A stretch of DNA of 56,482 nt from Hofstenia miamia (taxonomy: Eukaryota; Xenacoelomorpha; Acoela; Hofsteniidae), in contig CABFPE010000205.1 of assembly GCA_900660155.1 (NCBI GenBank), forward strand, positions 1,050,864 through 1,107,345, read 5' to 3'. A program made the translations under genes and the position numbers. The notes under the pieces are model-generated. The model had not been told where the DNA came from. It worked only from the letters and a program-made list of their open reading frames with translations, and searched no databases. Shown one piece after another: positions 11,891-23,053 of the stretch (position 1 is the first letter of the stretch; every line of letters begins with the position of its first letter).

Positions 11891-13245
11891 AATTTTCAAA
11901 AATGATTCTACAAAATTTAGGCCAATCCCTGACCAGACTGAATCCACTCCAACCCACTTAATTCCAATTCAGCATAATTTCATGAGATTTTTTAAGAAGT
12001 TTTCTACAATTTTGCGGCTTGCTAGATCAAAGTAAGGTATTTTAGAATAGAAACTATCAATAAAATCTTGGAATTCAATGGGAAATTCTAAATTCAGTTC
12101 TTCAAGAGTATGTGATACTAATATACAATTTCAAAATGTTAAAAAATTATATAACATTCACTAAAACTGTAGTTTATTTGTTCAATTTTAGCCCATCTTT
12201 TTCAATTGCTTAGTCCAACCTCAGACCAGCACAAGTCTATCTCTGACTTCAACTCCTGATAACTGAAGAATGCACAGGATTGGGGATCATTTTGTATTAA
12301 CCTGACACAAAATACCTTTAGTTATGTTTTACAACTTCATATAATTTGAATTATTATTAGCATTGCTAGTATTATTCACAATATTTCAATAGAAGTATGC
12401 AGAAAACGTGTTCAAATTATTTTCACTATAACTGCTAAAACATTTCATTCAAAATGGCTATATTTCTCCTTCTTAGTTTTACTTAAGTAGCACATTAAAT
12501 TGCCCCTCGTCATAAATTACAGACACGCAGGGGTAGGCCATTTTTAATGGAGCCCTACAAATAGATTTTCTAGTTTAGTAAAATAATCAATTTTTGCATT
12601 TCAGACAATAGATTATTGCCAACTTTTGGAAATAATTAGAATGAAAATATTATATCAAAAATCATAATAAGTTAACTAGTTTGGTATTAATAAAAATCAA
12701 TATATAACACATAAAATCTTTTTAAAAGAAAAATCATAATTGTGAGATAACAAAAAGGGTTACTTGTGCTTCATACATCTGTTAGCACTAAGAAGAAATT
12801 GTTCTAGAAAATCAAAAGGTAGATGTTTCCACTAATCATAACTGCTAATGGCAAATTTGGTTCTGCCATACATACTTTATATAAATGCAGTGATCATAGT
12901 ATTATTTAGGTTTGACATGAAAAGATGAGGTGTCTGATGGAATATCACAATGGTGAATAATGTTGTGGAAGCATTACATATTTTTGGGTCATCAAATTAT
13001 CCAGTACATTCCACAGCCAATGCTATATAAATTTACTAAACAGGATGATAATGCTTCTGGAAACAGGAATTGATTATATATTTCAGCAAGATTTAAGTGA
13101 ATCTTAAGTAACTGGTAATTGATTTTTTAAAGTATTCAATTGATTAATTAATTTGCAATTATTGCAATAATTTAATATTGTCTACCCTTTCAAACATAGA
13201 GTAGAACAAATAGTTAATTACATATTATGTACTATGATTGTTATA
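11891..13245. other. AT-rich stretch, no gene seen
   Basis: No coding exon is supported. A short motif at 12525-12570 (cgcaggggtaggcc ... ggagccctac) resembles hAT-type transposon termini but no paired end or target duplication was located. Confidence 0.45.
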
Positions 13246-13572
13246 GGTAGGGGCATACACAGGGTTTTTCAAATGTGGAATATCTCTGCCATGAGTAACC
13301 AAAAGTGAGGCAAACCCCTAAAATTCTTTTGAAATATTGATGAATTCAACACTAAGAAATGCATTTCACCACCTAAATTTGGACTTTCTTAATATTTCTT
13401 AACAAAAATTTTTTGTTTAACCAGTCAAAGTCAATTTTGAAAATCTCACTGAAGGACATTCAACAGTTTGCATACTCCACTGGTTATAGGCAAATATTTC
13501 ATGAGGAATGGAAGTATCTCTGCTCTGTTGAGGGGGGGGATGTTCCCCAGTTCCGCCTCTGGGTGCGCATCT
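13246..13572. mobile_element. Possible hAT-like MITE
   Basis: The left end GTAGGGGCATACACAGGG and the right end CCTCTGGGTGCGCATCTGAC are imperfect inverted repeats (AGGGGCATACACAGGG against AGATGCGCACCCAGAGG). They resemble the CAGGGGCGCACCCAGG-like termini common in hAT non-autonomous elements. About 330 bases, no coding potential. No convincing 8-bp duplication was seen, so the boundaries are approximate. Confidence 0.35.
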
Positions 13573-13625
13573 GACAATACATCTAATTGTTCAAGTTTTA
13601 GACTTTAACTTTGAATATTGAATTT

Positions 13626-14532
13626 GGGGAATATTTAAAACCTGCCCAGAAACTAATGACATCATCAAAATCGTTTTGACATCATATTCTTGTGCCCAGA
13701 CCCAAAGTTTCTTAATTAAATTTCAATGTGCTGCCCAGAGATCTGTATATTATTGTCTATGATGCCCAGATATTTTTTAATTAAATTTCATTGCTGCCCA
13801 GAGATTTTTAAATTATATTTTATTCTGCCTAGCGATTATTAGTTAACATTTGATGCTGCCCAGATATTTTCTAATTAATTTTGATGCTGTCCAGAGATTT
13901 TTAGTTAACTTTTGATGCAATTGTTTAATTAAATTTCAATTTTATGTTTAATTATGATTCTGTCCAGAGAGGCTGGACCCTAACCAGTTATCTCTCATTA
14001 AGAATGAGTGTGCTATCATTGCACCACTGTTCAATATATGTATCCTGCAATAAAATCAATCTACATTTAAATTAAAAAATTGGGAAATTTAAATCCCTTT
14101 ACCTGCCTTTAGTTTTATGTGATATCATTTCCCACTCCATGGGGGAATGAGGTTACTTAAATGAAAATGTTCATGACAGTATTTACTAAAAAATGTTCTA
14201 TTATTCTATAAAAACAAGTGGTAATATCTGCTACATTGCTTAAAAGAGAAAAATACTGTTTAATGTGAAAAATTAATTCCAATGTTAATTTGAGTAATGC
14301 TATTTTAAGAAGAAACCTGTAACTTCACTCTGGCATAAAAACTGTGCTCAGCAATACTCAATTTTACATAAATAACTAAAAAATCACTTGAATAAGATAC
14401 ATTAAGCAGTTTACTATATCAAAAATTTTGTTTTTCTGAGAATTGTATTTTCAGTTATGGATACATCATAAAATTTTAAAGACATCATACAGGATCTGGG
14501 CAGCAAATCTCTGGGCAGGTTTTAAAGATACC
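13626..14532. mobile_element. 907-bp terminal-inverted-repeat element with internal tandem repeats
   Basis: It is flanked by ATTGAATTT at 13617-13625 and 14533-14541. Its ends are inverted: TTTAAAACCTGCCCAGA near the left end and TCTGGGCAGGTTTTAAA near the right end. Inside the left half (13641-13975) a unit of roughly 45-50 bases built on GCTGCCCAGAGATTTTTAAT recurs about seven times with drift. There is no coding capacity. A related sequence at about 16567-16695 has the same flanks without the insert, apart from a further 36-base difference, which supports this being an insertion. The 8-9 bp duplication suggests a hAT-like or similar cut-and-paste family. Confidence 0.7.
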
Positions 14533-14639
14533 ATTGAATTTAAAGCTTGATTCACAATCAATTTTTTTCACAGTCATCACAGCTAATTTACACTTGTCTT
14601 CATATTGGTAATTTTGACAATAATTTAATTTCAACTATT

Positions 14640-14800
14640 ATTTATTGAATGGGGAGTTTCACTAAATTTAGATTTTTTTTAAAAGACACTTATTTTATAT
14701 ATTTTGGGCTGAAAATAATGAAAAAAGGGTGCCAGGCATAAATTTTTTTTAAATTTAGAGAAAATTTAGGCTTTGTTAGCTAATCCCATTACATATTTGC
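14640..14800. repeat. Dispersed repeat, partner at 18170-18330
   Basis: About 150 bases starting at tttagattttttttaaaaga and passing through gggtgccaggcat are found again in the same orientation at 18170-18330 with roughly 10 percent differences. The family is unknown. Confidence 0.6.
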
Positions 14801-14935
14801 TATTGGTTTTACATCATTCCTGCTGTTCACATGTTTATAGTATATGTTCAAATACAGCAATAATGTATATACTCTTGCTATTACCTGCAATATAAAAACT
14901 ATAATTGAAGCATAATATGTTTATTGTACCTTTTT

Positions 14936-15053
14936 ATTAAAACAATTTGATTTTTGTAAAAAGTTTTACATTGCTTTTCATCTTTGTAAATCAAGGAATT
15001 AATGTTTTTCATTATAGTATTAGTAAAAGCACTAATAGTATTTCACAAACTGT
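14936..15053. repeat. Duplicated 118-bp block, second copy at 16146-16262
   Basis: The segment from aaaacaatttgatttttgta to agtatttcacaaact is repeated essentially base for base at 16146-16262, immediately before the single N at 16263. Together with the 0.76-kb duplication nearby it suggests alternative haplotypes or a misjoined contig end. Confidence 0.75.
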
Positions 15054-15384
15054 TTTTCATCTACTATTGTAGTTAAAGTATTTGCTTAAATTTAATTGCA
15101 CAAACAAGTAGTTTACTTATTTCATTTCCAGTCTCAGACTTGCAATATGTCATTTGATAATTTGATTTTAGTTTACTTTGTATTCCATTGTTGACTGTTT
15201 TGAGGTCCATATCCAAAAACCATCTGATCTTGTTAGACAAAGTGACTTTTTATGTTTTGCACCAAAATCTACTAGCAGATCAGGGGTTTAATTCAATGGA
15301 ATCAGTCTAAAGGGGTGCAAATTGTAAAGACCACCATCAGTTTGCGGCAGTAAAGTTCTTTCTAAAGAAGCATGCATTGAGTGA

Positions 15385-15510
15385 AACATCATGTTGAGTA
15401 AAAATGTGAATTGAACTAAACATCCTATTGAGTGAAAGATGGTATTGAGTGAAACATTCCATTGAGTGGAAGATGGTATTGAGTGAAACATACCATTGAA
15501 TTAAAGAGCT
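15385..15510. repeat. Imperfect tandem repeat, about 20-bp unit
   Basis: The units are variants of CATTGAGTGAAACATNCCATT, six or so in a row. They are also present in the duplicated block from 16720. Apparent minus-strand coding over them is repeat translation and not a gene. Confidence 0.7.
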
Positions 15511-15914
15511 TTGAGTGAAAACTATAGATCTAAATAGAAAATCATATTATTATTTTTAATAGACAATTAATTACCATATTCATGTTTAGTTAAAAAATTT
15601 TTGAAATCCAATTTAAATTTTCTAAATTTGTAGCAAATCTATTGCAAAAACGGAAAATGAATTCCTGTTAATACTTGGTAAGTGAATATTTAATAATGAA
15701 ATTATATAAAGTTTACCTCTTAACATTGAAATGTATTTAAGGCAAAGCAAATGTCAATAAAGAACCATAATAAGGTTCTTTAAAGACACACACTATGATA
15801 TATATATGAAATATATCCTTCAAAGAAGTAAAAAAGGATTCATTTTGACTAAACCTAGGAAATAGATGCAGAATGACAACATTAAGTATTAAATTGCTTA
15901 GTAAGGTCTATATG

Positions 15915-16060
15915 TAGCTCGCCCAAAGGAATTTTCGCCCATTTGGACATTCGGACACCAGATTTTTGGCCCATTGAATTTTTTGCCCATTAGATTTTTT
16001 CGCCCACTGGATGTTTTGCCCAATAGAATTTTGGCCCACTGACTTTCTCACCCACCCAAT
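15915..16060. repeat. Imperfect tandem repeat built on TTTTNGCCCATTNGA
   Basis: Seven or eight units of 17-21 bases (cgcccatttgga, ggcccattgaattttttg, gcccattagattttttcg, gcccactggatgttttgc, gcccaatagaattttggc, and so on). They are repeated exactly at about 17255-17400 as part of the larger duplication. There is no coding content. It resembles subterminal repeats of a DNA transposon. Confidence 0.65.
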
Positions 16061-16262
16061 AAAACATTGTAATGCCTATGCATGTTATGTCATATTGAAT
16101 TTTCATGCTCAATTTGTATAAATTATTTTCCATTTTCTCAATCATTATTAAAACAATTTGATTTTTGTAAAAAGTTTTACATTGCTTTTCATCTTTGTAA
16201 ATCAAGGAATTAATGTTTTTCATTATAGTATTAGTAAAAGCACTAATAGTATTTCACAAACT

Positions 16263-16263
16263 N
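16263..16263. other. Single ambiguous base at a probable assembly join
   Basis: An isolated N follows the second copy of the 118-bp block. It sits exactly where the duplicated sequence stops matching, which points to a contig or haplotype join and not a random base error. Confidence 0.6.
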
Positions 16264-16715
16264 ATAAATGTATTATTATTAGTTATGCTTGCAGATATAG
16301 AATTGAAGATTAATATTGAGTAAGTATACACCAATGAAAAACCACATGAGGTTTTTCAAAAACATATACTTGGTGAAGTATGCAATGTTCCTTTTGCAAA
16401 TCATATCATTTGACTAGAAAATGTGTAAAAAGAATCATTACAAAACTTAATGCACACTTGCCTTTATAAATCATGAGTTCTTAGCAGTTACTATAGTTTT
16501 ATTGAGTAACTGCTTTGAAGTTGCAACAGAATAATGAAACTGTAGTTACTTGCAAATTAAAACTAGTTAACAATACATCTAATTGTTCAATTTTTTAGAC
16601 ATTAACTGCATTTGAATATTGAATTTGAAGCTAATTTACACTTGTCTTCATATTGGTAATTTTGAAAATAATTTAATTTCAACTATTATTTATTGAATTG
16701 AGTGAACCATGCATT

Positions 16716-17482
16716 TAGTGAAACATCATGTTGAGTAAAAATGTGAATTGAACTAAACATCCTATTGAGTGAAAGATGGTATTGAGTGAAACATTCCATT
16801 GAGTGGAAGATGGTATTGAGTGAAACATACCATTGAATTAAAGAGCTTTGAGTGAAAACTATAGATCTAAATAGAAAATCATATTATTATTTTTAATAGA
16901 CAATTAATTACCATATTCATGTTTAGTTAAAAAATTTTTGAAATCCAATTTAAATTTTCTAAATTTGTAGCAAATCTATTGCAAAAACGGAAAATGAATT
17001 CCTGTTAATACTTGGTAAGTGAATATTTAATAATGAAATTATATAAAGTTTACCTCTTAACATTGAAATGTATTTAAGGCAAAGCAAATGTCAATAAAGA
17101 ACCATAATAAGGTTCTTTAAAGACACACACTATGATATATATATGAAATATATCCTTCAAAGAAGTAAAAAAGGATTCATTTTGACTAAACCTAGGAAAT
17201 AGATGCAGAATGACAACATTAAGTATTAAATTGCTTAGTAAGGTCTATATGTAGCTCGCCCAAAGGAATTTTCGCCCATTTGGACATTCGGACACCAGAT
17301 TTTTGGCCCATTGAATTTTTTGCCCATTAGATTTTTTCGCCCACTGGATGTTTTGCCCAATAGAATTTTGGCCCACTGACTTTCTCACCCACCCAATAAA
17401 ACATTGTAATGCCTATGCATGTTATGTCATATTGAATTTTCATGCTCAATTTGTATAAATTATTTTCCATTTTCTCAATCAC
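16716..17482. repeat. Copy 2 of the 0.76-kb near-identical duplication
   Basis: It matches 15382-16143. Its left neighbour (16567-16695) matches sequence found at both edges of the 907-bp element (13574-13625 and 14570-14660), but without the element and without the 14660-15380 stretch. This copy therefore looks like the other allele of the same locus. Confidence 0.75.
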
Positions 17483-18578
17483 TTTTTACTGCATTTGGGA
17501 TACTTTACTAACAAAATCAAATAGCTACAGATTGTTAGGCAGAATTTTATGCTTGTTTTTTATTTTATTTTTCATATGAATTATTATTAAATTTACGAAA
17601 TTTACTTTCTCTGTAAAATTATTAATGAAATAAAGATTAAATAACTCTTTCTTCCAATGTTTTAAATATTGCAAGGAAAAATAAGCTTGATTTGTTGTTA
17701 GCTATTAATAATTTTATTGAACATTATTACAAGCAAAATTTGTAAGATAGGGTTATTTTATGCTTTTTTAAACAATTTCCTCCCAGTGGCATGATTTCAA
17801 CATTTGTACAAAAAAATTTTAATTTAGATATGTTAGTAAAATGATTCTTTTTCTAGCCTTTTACAGGATATATTCTATATATCCACCCTAGTGTAAATCT
17901 TTGAACAAACCTTTTATGGTTTTTCATTTATTTATGCCAGGTATTAAATGCATTGCAACATTAAATTGTAAGCTTTTTTTGCTTTCACAACATCATTGTC
18001 TCATTTATCGTGGCAGTACTCGCCAGATGAGGATCTAATATATATACATATATATAAAAACTCAGAGTACGAATGAAACCAATATACTTGTAGCTGTACG
18101 TAGAATTTGTTACTACTCTGGCTTTACAGCCATTGAAATCACATTTCCAATACACAGAATGGCGGAGTTTCACAAAGTTTAGATTTTTTTTAAAAGACAC
18201 TTAATTTATATATTTTGGGCTGAAAATAACGGAAAAAAGGGTGCCAGGCATCAATTTTTGGTATATTTAGAGAAAATTAAGGTTTTATTTTCGCTAATCC
18301 CATTACTAATTTGCCATTGGTTTGACCCAATAAGCATTTGACTTAATAAGCATTAATCAACCAGTGTGCTGGTCGATCAAGTACCTATCAGTGAATAAAC
18401 TGCTTACTATGTTAAATTTATAATATAGCTTCTACAATTTTCTATTTGTAATGAAATAAGCTATTATTTTATTCATTCTTTGTAGACATCTCATGTCGAA
18501 GTGACAAATTATATTTCACATTTTTTCAGCTTTTCCTTACTGTTGATATCTTTCTATTTACTATTATGACTGTTTTAG
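17483..18578. other. AT-rich stretch with two known repeat pieces, no gene
   Basis: It contains the second copy of the 14640-14800 repeat (18170-18330) and the 36-base inverted partner of 2598-2633 at 18352-18387. The short minus-strand open frame at 17985-18200 overlaps repeat sequence and is not supported. Confidence 0.5.
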
Positions 18579-18592
18579 GTAGAAGGATTTGA

Positions 18593-21500
18593 ATGCGTGA
18601 TTCCTCCAGCAGCGATGTAAGAGTAATTCATATTATGTTTTGTGTAAATGGCAATTTAAGTGCAATATCTTTAATTACATTTTCTCTCCATTAAATCAAT
18701 AATGTTCGACACACATTGATTGTGCTGTGATATATGTAAGATTATAATGAATCCTAAAGATATTCTTTTATTGCGTGACCATATTCTTGAATATTTTCAA
18801 ATGGTCATCTTTAACTGAAGTTTAGTGTCAATTTTCGTTGTTATGAAATCAAATCAATAATAATTTTAAGACTTTCGACATTGTAAAGAATTGATACTCA
18901 AAGTGTGCTGTTGGATAGCTGCTTGGTTGGTATGAGCATTTTCAAATATCACACTTTCAAAATTTTACATGAATCTCCAAGGTCTTTATAGTGACTGCTG
19001 ATTCATCTGAAATCTATTACAATCCTTAGTAAGTTCTAAAGAAATGTTTTTTTTCCAACATATTTATTAATTCTGCGTTCCGAATTAATATGTACATTTA
19101 TCAAAAGTTCGGTATCTATGATCCTATTTCATATTTATCATGATTTTATACATGTACATAATAAAATTATCCGACTCGATCACATTTCATCATTGAATCA
19201 TTTACCGCTTATTTAAATATGTTCCAATTCTGTGTTTTTAGTCTGAATTAGATGAAAAAGCGCGCATAACATTTAAGGCCCATAAATCTGTTCAAAATTG
19301 TGAACTTCCATCTCTAGAACAACTGAAATCTCGCTTAGCGAGCTCTGCTAATCAAAGTACAAGAAGACGTTCGCGCACTGTTGATGAAGGGCTGCAGTTT
19401 CTAATCGGCCGTTATGCTAAAGAAGGTAGTCACTCACTCAGCGACCTCAGTGATGAACTTGATTTAACAATCGACACTCTCCGAGTTTGGCGAACAAGTT
19501 ATAATGATTGTGCGTCACGTCGCACAAACTATTCATGTGCAAGAAAGTAATATTTTTAATTTTACCTTCTTCGAACGTAAATTTTATCCTATAGTTAACT
19601 ATTACATAACATTGGAATTCTTTATACGTTTTGCTTAGAAGTTTTTCATCTTTTTTCTATGAAATATTTTTTTCTATTTATTATATTATTTTGATTATAT
19701 GAGGGTCACTCAAATAACTGGATTTCCGCCATAAAAAGCATATATTTATTCTTTTCATGAAAATTAGGCATTCAAATGTTAAAGTACTGTCGTTCATTAC
19801 GAATACACTTTTGCCATTGGTTTGACAGTTTTTGAATAGCCTCACTACACTCAGATTGGAGCATTCATTCAGAGCACCGGGATAAAACAAAACAGAGAAC
19901 TTGGATCAGTATTTCTTCAACCTACAAACATAATATAGTCACAAGCTACCATGTCTGGCAAGTATTGGTAATGTGGTAACAGTTCATATTGCAGATTTTG
20001 TAATGTCCTGATAGTTCAAAACTCCTTCCATAGTTCTTCCGTGAGGCTTAACATTCCACCTGTGATTGTAAGTAAGTTTTTCAATTCAGTTTGTCACAAA
20101 AAATTAAGTGAAACAATATATTAACAAAATAATTTAACAAAAATGCACACCACGTGGAAGTTTGAAAACTAAAAGGGCTTCCTTTATATTTTATGGGGAA
20201 TCCACGATGACTGACTATACACTTGAATCTAACTGGAGAAGTTCCTTAGTTTGAAGTATGGTTTTTTAAATTGTTTATTAAATTCTTGGTTATTCTTTGA
20301 ACGCTGTTTCTTAATTATAGCCGAAATATTTTCTATGGATTTGCAATCCGCATTTTAACCAGTCCGTTGTAGGCTCTAAATGCTTAGTTCTTCTTTCCTT
20401 ATTTGAAAACTTTTTTTGCTTTGGAATGAATTCTTCTTATCATTTGGCTGAAGAAAATAAGGCCTCCTAAACTCTTTGTAAGAAAGACAGCCCAAAGAGG
20501 GTCACGTGTATTTGGGCAAGAATCGTTAGTGTTTATCACAGAAAACTCACTTTATAGTCATTGCTGAATAACTGAATACTGCTTTTGTTATTCCATAATA
20601 CTTTTCTGTAAGAAAACGGTGGTATTAAGGCCATTTGCTTCGCCCAAATCAACCTCCTCAAATTTTGAAAGGTGTCACTAATGTTCTCATTATTGCAATA
20701 GGCCTACATATACCAGAACTGGTTAAATCTCTTCGTATACATGTTTCCCTAATATCTGATGATAATGTCTTTGAAGTGGAGTGAAGTACATATCGCCCAG
20801 TGGATTTTACTGCAGGGTTTGTAAAAATCTTACTTGTCGCTCAATTACTTCCTGGTTGACCGGAAGCTAGCTCTTGCTAATACATTTTTTCAGCACAAGA
20901 AAGTGCACAGTACCTCGTGGACACACCCTAACACAGGTGAGAGGTCACTGTTGGATTTTTTCCTAATCCCAATAAAATGTATGAAAAGTATGCAGCAGTA
21001 CCGAGGCTCACACATGCCAGTACGAGACACCTTAGGTGCACGGAGTGTGCGCGTATGTTTTCTGCCCAAAAGGCGTTAAATCGCCATGTCAGAAATGACC
21101 ATACGCAGATCTCCACAAGTAGAGCGGATGCTAATTGCTGGAAGTGTGAAGCGAAGGGATGCTACAAGTCGTACAAGAGCAAAGGTTGGTATTTACGGCA
21201 TATTAAGACCTGTCACCCCAACCTTTGTAATCGAGCATTGATAGGCAACGTAGGAAGACACCAGGCTTCCGCCACCAATCTGGGGGCGTTGGAGGGGCCG
21301 GTCTGTAGTTCCGCAAGAGTATAAACTATGGCGCTCTTTGTTACTCGATTCCTAGGGCTTCAGGACCAGAACTGGTCGGTACCATCCAGCTCTAAATTTA
21401 GGACTGCGTTGGGAGCCCCCACTTGTCGCTCAATTAACAGTTTCTTCCGCCCAAAATTCTTTCTCTTTGAAACTCTCACCTTGGGAGACACCCAATACTA

Positions 21501-22386
21501 CATTTCTCCATAAGTGAACCTCAGTTCAGGCAGTTTGATGATATCCTTAATAGTTGATTGAACGTCTTTATTTTACACCTTGTTGAACTTTCTCTCATGT
21601 TGAAAATTGTAATTAGCTAAAAACGTATCCATTATGGTAGAATGAATCAGGAACCTTAAAAAATTTTTGTTACACCTAAGCACATTAAAAGTCTTTTTTA
21701 TAAATGTCAGTAAGGAAAATACTATAAGTGAGACCGTAAAAAATTTGATAAATTCCATCTTGTATTTTAAATTTTTGTGTCTCACTATATTGGCCAATTA
21801 AGCATTTGCTAACTTTGATTTGCCCATTGAAGTGAGGATCTTTTTGGTTCTAATTTTTTACGATTAAATTGGGATTCATTTTCTATCATAATATTCCTCA
21901 AAAATGGCTCTTTCAGATCAGTAGTGTTTGATATGAAAGTTAAATTTTTTTGCTTGAGATTGAATACTAATTACTGGCGGTATTAGGTACAAATATGGGC
22001 ACAGTATGATGAAAGCTGGAATTTTGCTGATGCACAGCTATTTAATAGGTAACAATCATGCGCAAGTGCATTAAACATTTTTAATCTGTTCAGATTTTCA
22101 TTTACTTTTTAGAATTCGAAAGAGACAACAAAAACCCAAAACAGAAACACAACTAAAAACACAAACTATTCCAAATAGAAAGCCTCAAATGATTCATCAC
22201 ATTGCCATTCTAGATAAAGGTGCATCCGATGTCTCTGATGATGAAGTCTCAGACTATTCAAATTTAGTGCAGCTTGAAATACCTTTTATTGAAAGGACCG
22301 TTTTTGTTTGTCCAACATGTTCCAACATGTTTGGAGAAAAAGACTTGTTGTTTTGTCATTTAGTTAATTGTAAAAATGATTGTTAA
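18593..22386 (+). CDS. Three-exon gene: HTH-like protein with C-terminal CCHC finger
   Basis: Exons are 18593-18616, 19242-19546 and 22113-22386, 603 bases in total giving 200 residues and a TAA stop. The start ATG in exon 1 (MRDSSSSD) follows an in-frame upstream TGA, and an acceptor at 18577-18578 suggests a 5' untranslated exon further left. Donors are GAT|GTAAGA and AAA|GTAATA; acceptors are TTTTTAG| at both later exons. The split codon at junction 2 (AA|A) keeps the frame. Residues about 50-95 predict three helices ending in LDLTIDTLRVW, like a divergent homeodomain or HTH. A basic, low-complexity linker follows. Residues about 175-196 form a finger, CPTCSNMF...HLVNC (CX2C...HX4C). Role inferred: nuclear, DNA- or ubiquitin-binding. 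I do not recognise the family. Intron 2 (2.6 kb) holds mariner and LINE fragments. Confidence 0.75.
19696..19905 (-). mobile_element. mariner transposon 3' end fragment
   Basis: On plus it starts TATATGAGGGTCACTCAAAT, a typical mariner terminal inverted repeat beside a TA. Reading the minus strand inward gives the transposase C-terminus (AIQKLSNQWQKCI then NERQYFNI), matching the LPxRWxKCIxxxGxYFE end of mariner transposases. It runs antisense inside intron 2 of the 18593-22386 gene. Only about 200 bases remain; the catalytic domain and other end are gone. Confidence 0.7.
20834..20975 (+). pseudogene. RTE-like LINE endonuclease fragment
   Basis: A short open frame contains LALANTFFQHKKVHSTSWT and HPNTGERSLLDFFLI. 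This corresponds to the segment of RTE/CR1-type endonucleases that reads L-x-hTNTxFQxK, a TW motif, then hDYhhh near the end of the domain. The key DY is changed to DF. There is no RT behind it; after about 20975 the sequence moves into a different frame with zinc fingers. It lies in intron 2 of the plus-strand host gene and is non-functional. Confidence 0.55.
20977..21324 (+). pseudogene. C2H2-type zinc-finger fragment, probably from a LINE
   Basis: A 115-codon open frame includes CTECARMFSAQKALNRHVRNDH (CX2C...HX4H class) and a second finger CEAKGCYKSYKSKGWYLRHI...CH. Paired N-terminal fingers of this kind precede the RT in several site-specific LINE clades, and also occur in host transcription factors. 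The sequence is GC-richer than the surrounding intron, has no splice signals, and is flanked (with the endonuclease piece) by a 16-base direct repeat, so a retroposed origin is favoured. It ends at TAA, with no downstream RT. Confidence 0.5.
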
Positions 22387-22869
22387 ATCAATTTGTAAAG
22401 AAAAATATACATAAAAAATTTTTTATATTAGCTCTTTATACAATAACTAGCTGAAAATTTATTTTAGGCCAAACACGAAAAACTTTATGTAAATATTCAT
22501 AAAATGTCTTTTATTTGCTAAATGCCTTGTGTATTATATGTAAACATTTCAATGACATTGCCTTCAATTGGAATGGAAACTTTTACCGGTTACAAGGGAA
22601 AGTTTATATGGTTTTGCTTGTTTTTTGCATCAATGTAAATTAGCGTACTATAAAACTAGGATATTTGGCGAATTTTGCAATCTTTCTCCCTTCAAGAAAA
22701 ATAGGGGTAGCCAGCAGAGTTAAAATGGTAACCACATAAAACCGTGAAAGTCTTGCTTTAGAAGTAGAGGCACCTTTTTAGAACCCCATTTTCAAAAATC
22801 AAAAACAAAAAGTTTTTTTCAATGCACAATATATATATTTCGCGCAACTTGAGCATCGTCACTCTAAAT

Positions 22870-22870
22870 N

Positions 22871-22900
<30 letters not shown>
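22870..22900. repeat. (TA)n microsatellite with an N
   Basis: About 15 TA units preceded by a single N at 22870, presumably a collapsed or joined microsatellite. Confidence 0.9.
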
Positions 22901-22902
<2 letters not shown>

Positions 22903-23053
22903 AGTTCTCATGTACATATACATGTATTAAGTTTACACACTTATTAAGAACATTAATAATGCAACTTTCTTCATATGAACTTAGTTATGACAGTAAATGT
23001 TTGTTTCTTGGTTACCTTTATAAATTACATATAACTTAATGAATATTTTTTAC

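Larger units (their letters stand above)
15382..16143. repeat. Copy 1 of a 0.76-kb near-identical direct duplication
   Basis: From gtgaaacatcatgttgagta to tattttccattttctcaatca this block is repeated at 16716-17482 with no difference I could find by eye. After the block the two copies diverge: copy 1 runs into a second copy of the 14936-15053 segment, while copy 2 runs into new sequence (ctttttactgcatttggg). No gene is contained. Confidence 0.8.
20832..21436. repeat. Insert bracketed by a 16-bp direct repeat
   Basis: ACTTGTCGCTCAATTA occurs at 20832-20847 and 21421-21436, bracketing the 573-base stretch that carries the endonuclease and zinc-finger pieces. This length suits a LINE-type target-site duplication, although no poly-A tail precedes the right copy. 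Confidence 0.5.

Noticed and set aside
15288..15491. Minus-strand ORF rich in FHSI repeats
   Set aside because: It translates a 20-bp tandem repeat and has no independent coding evidence.
20928..21116. Minus-strand ORF over the LINE and zinc-finger fragments
   Set aside because: Shadow of the plus-strand frames that carry the recognisable motifs.
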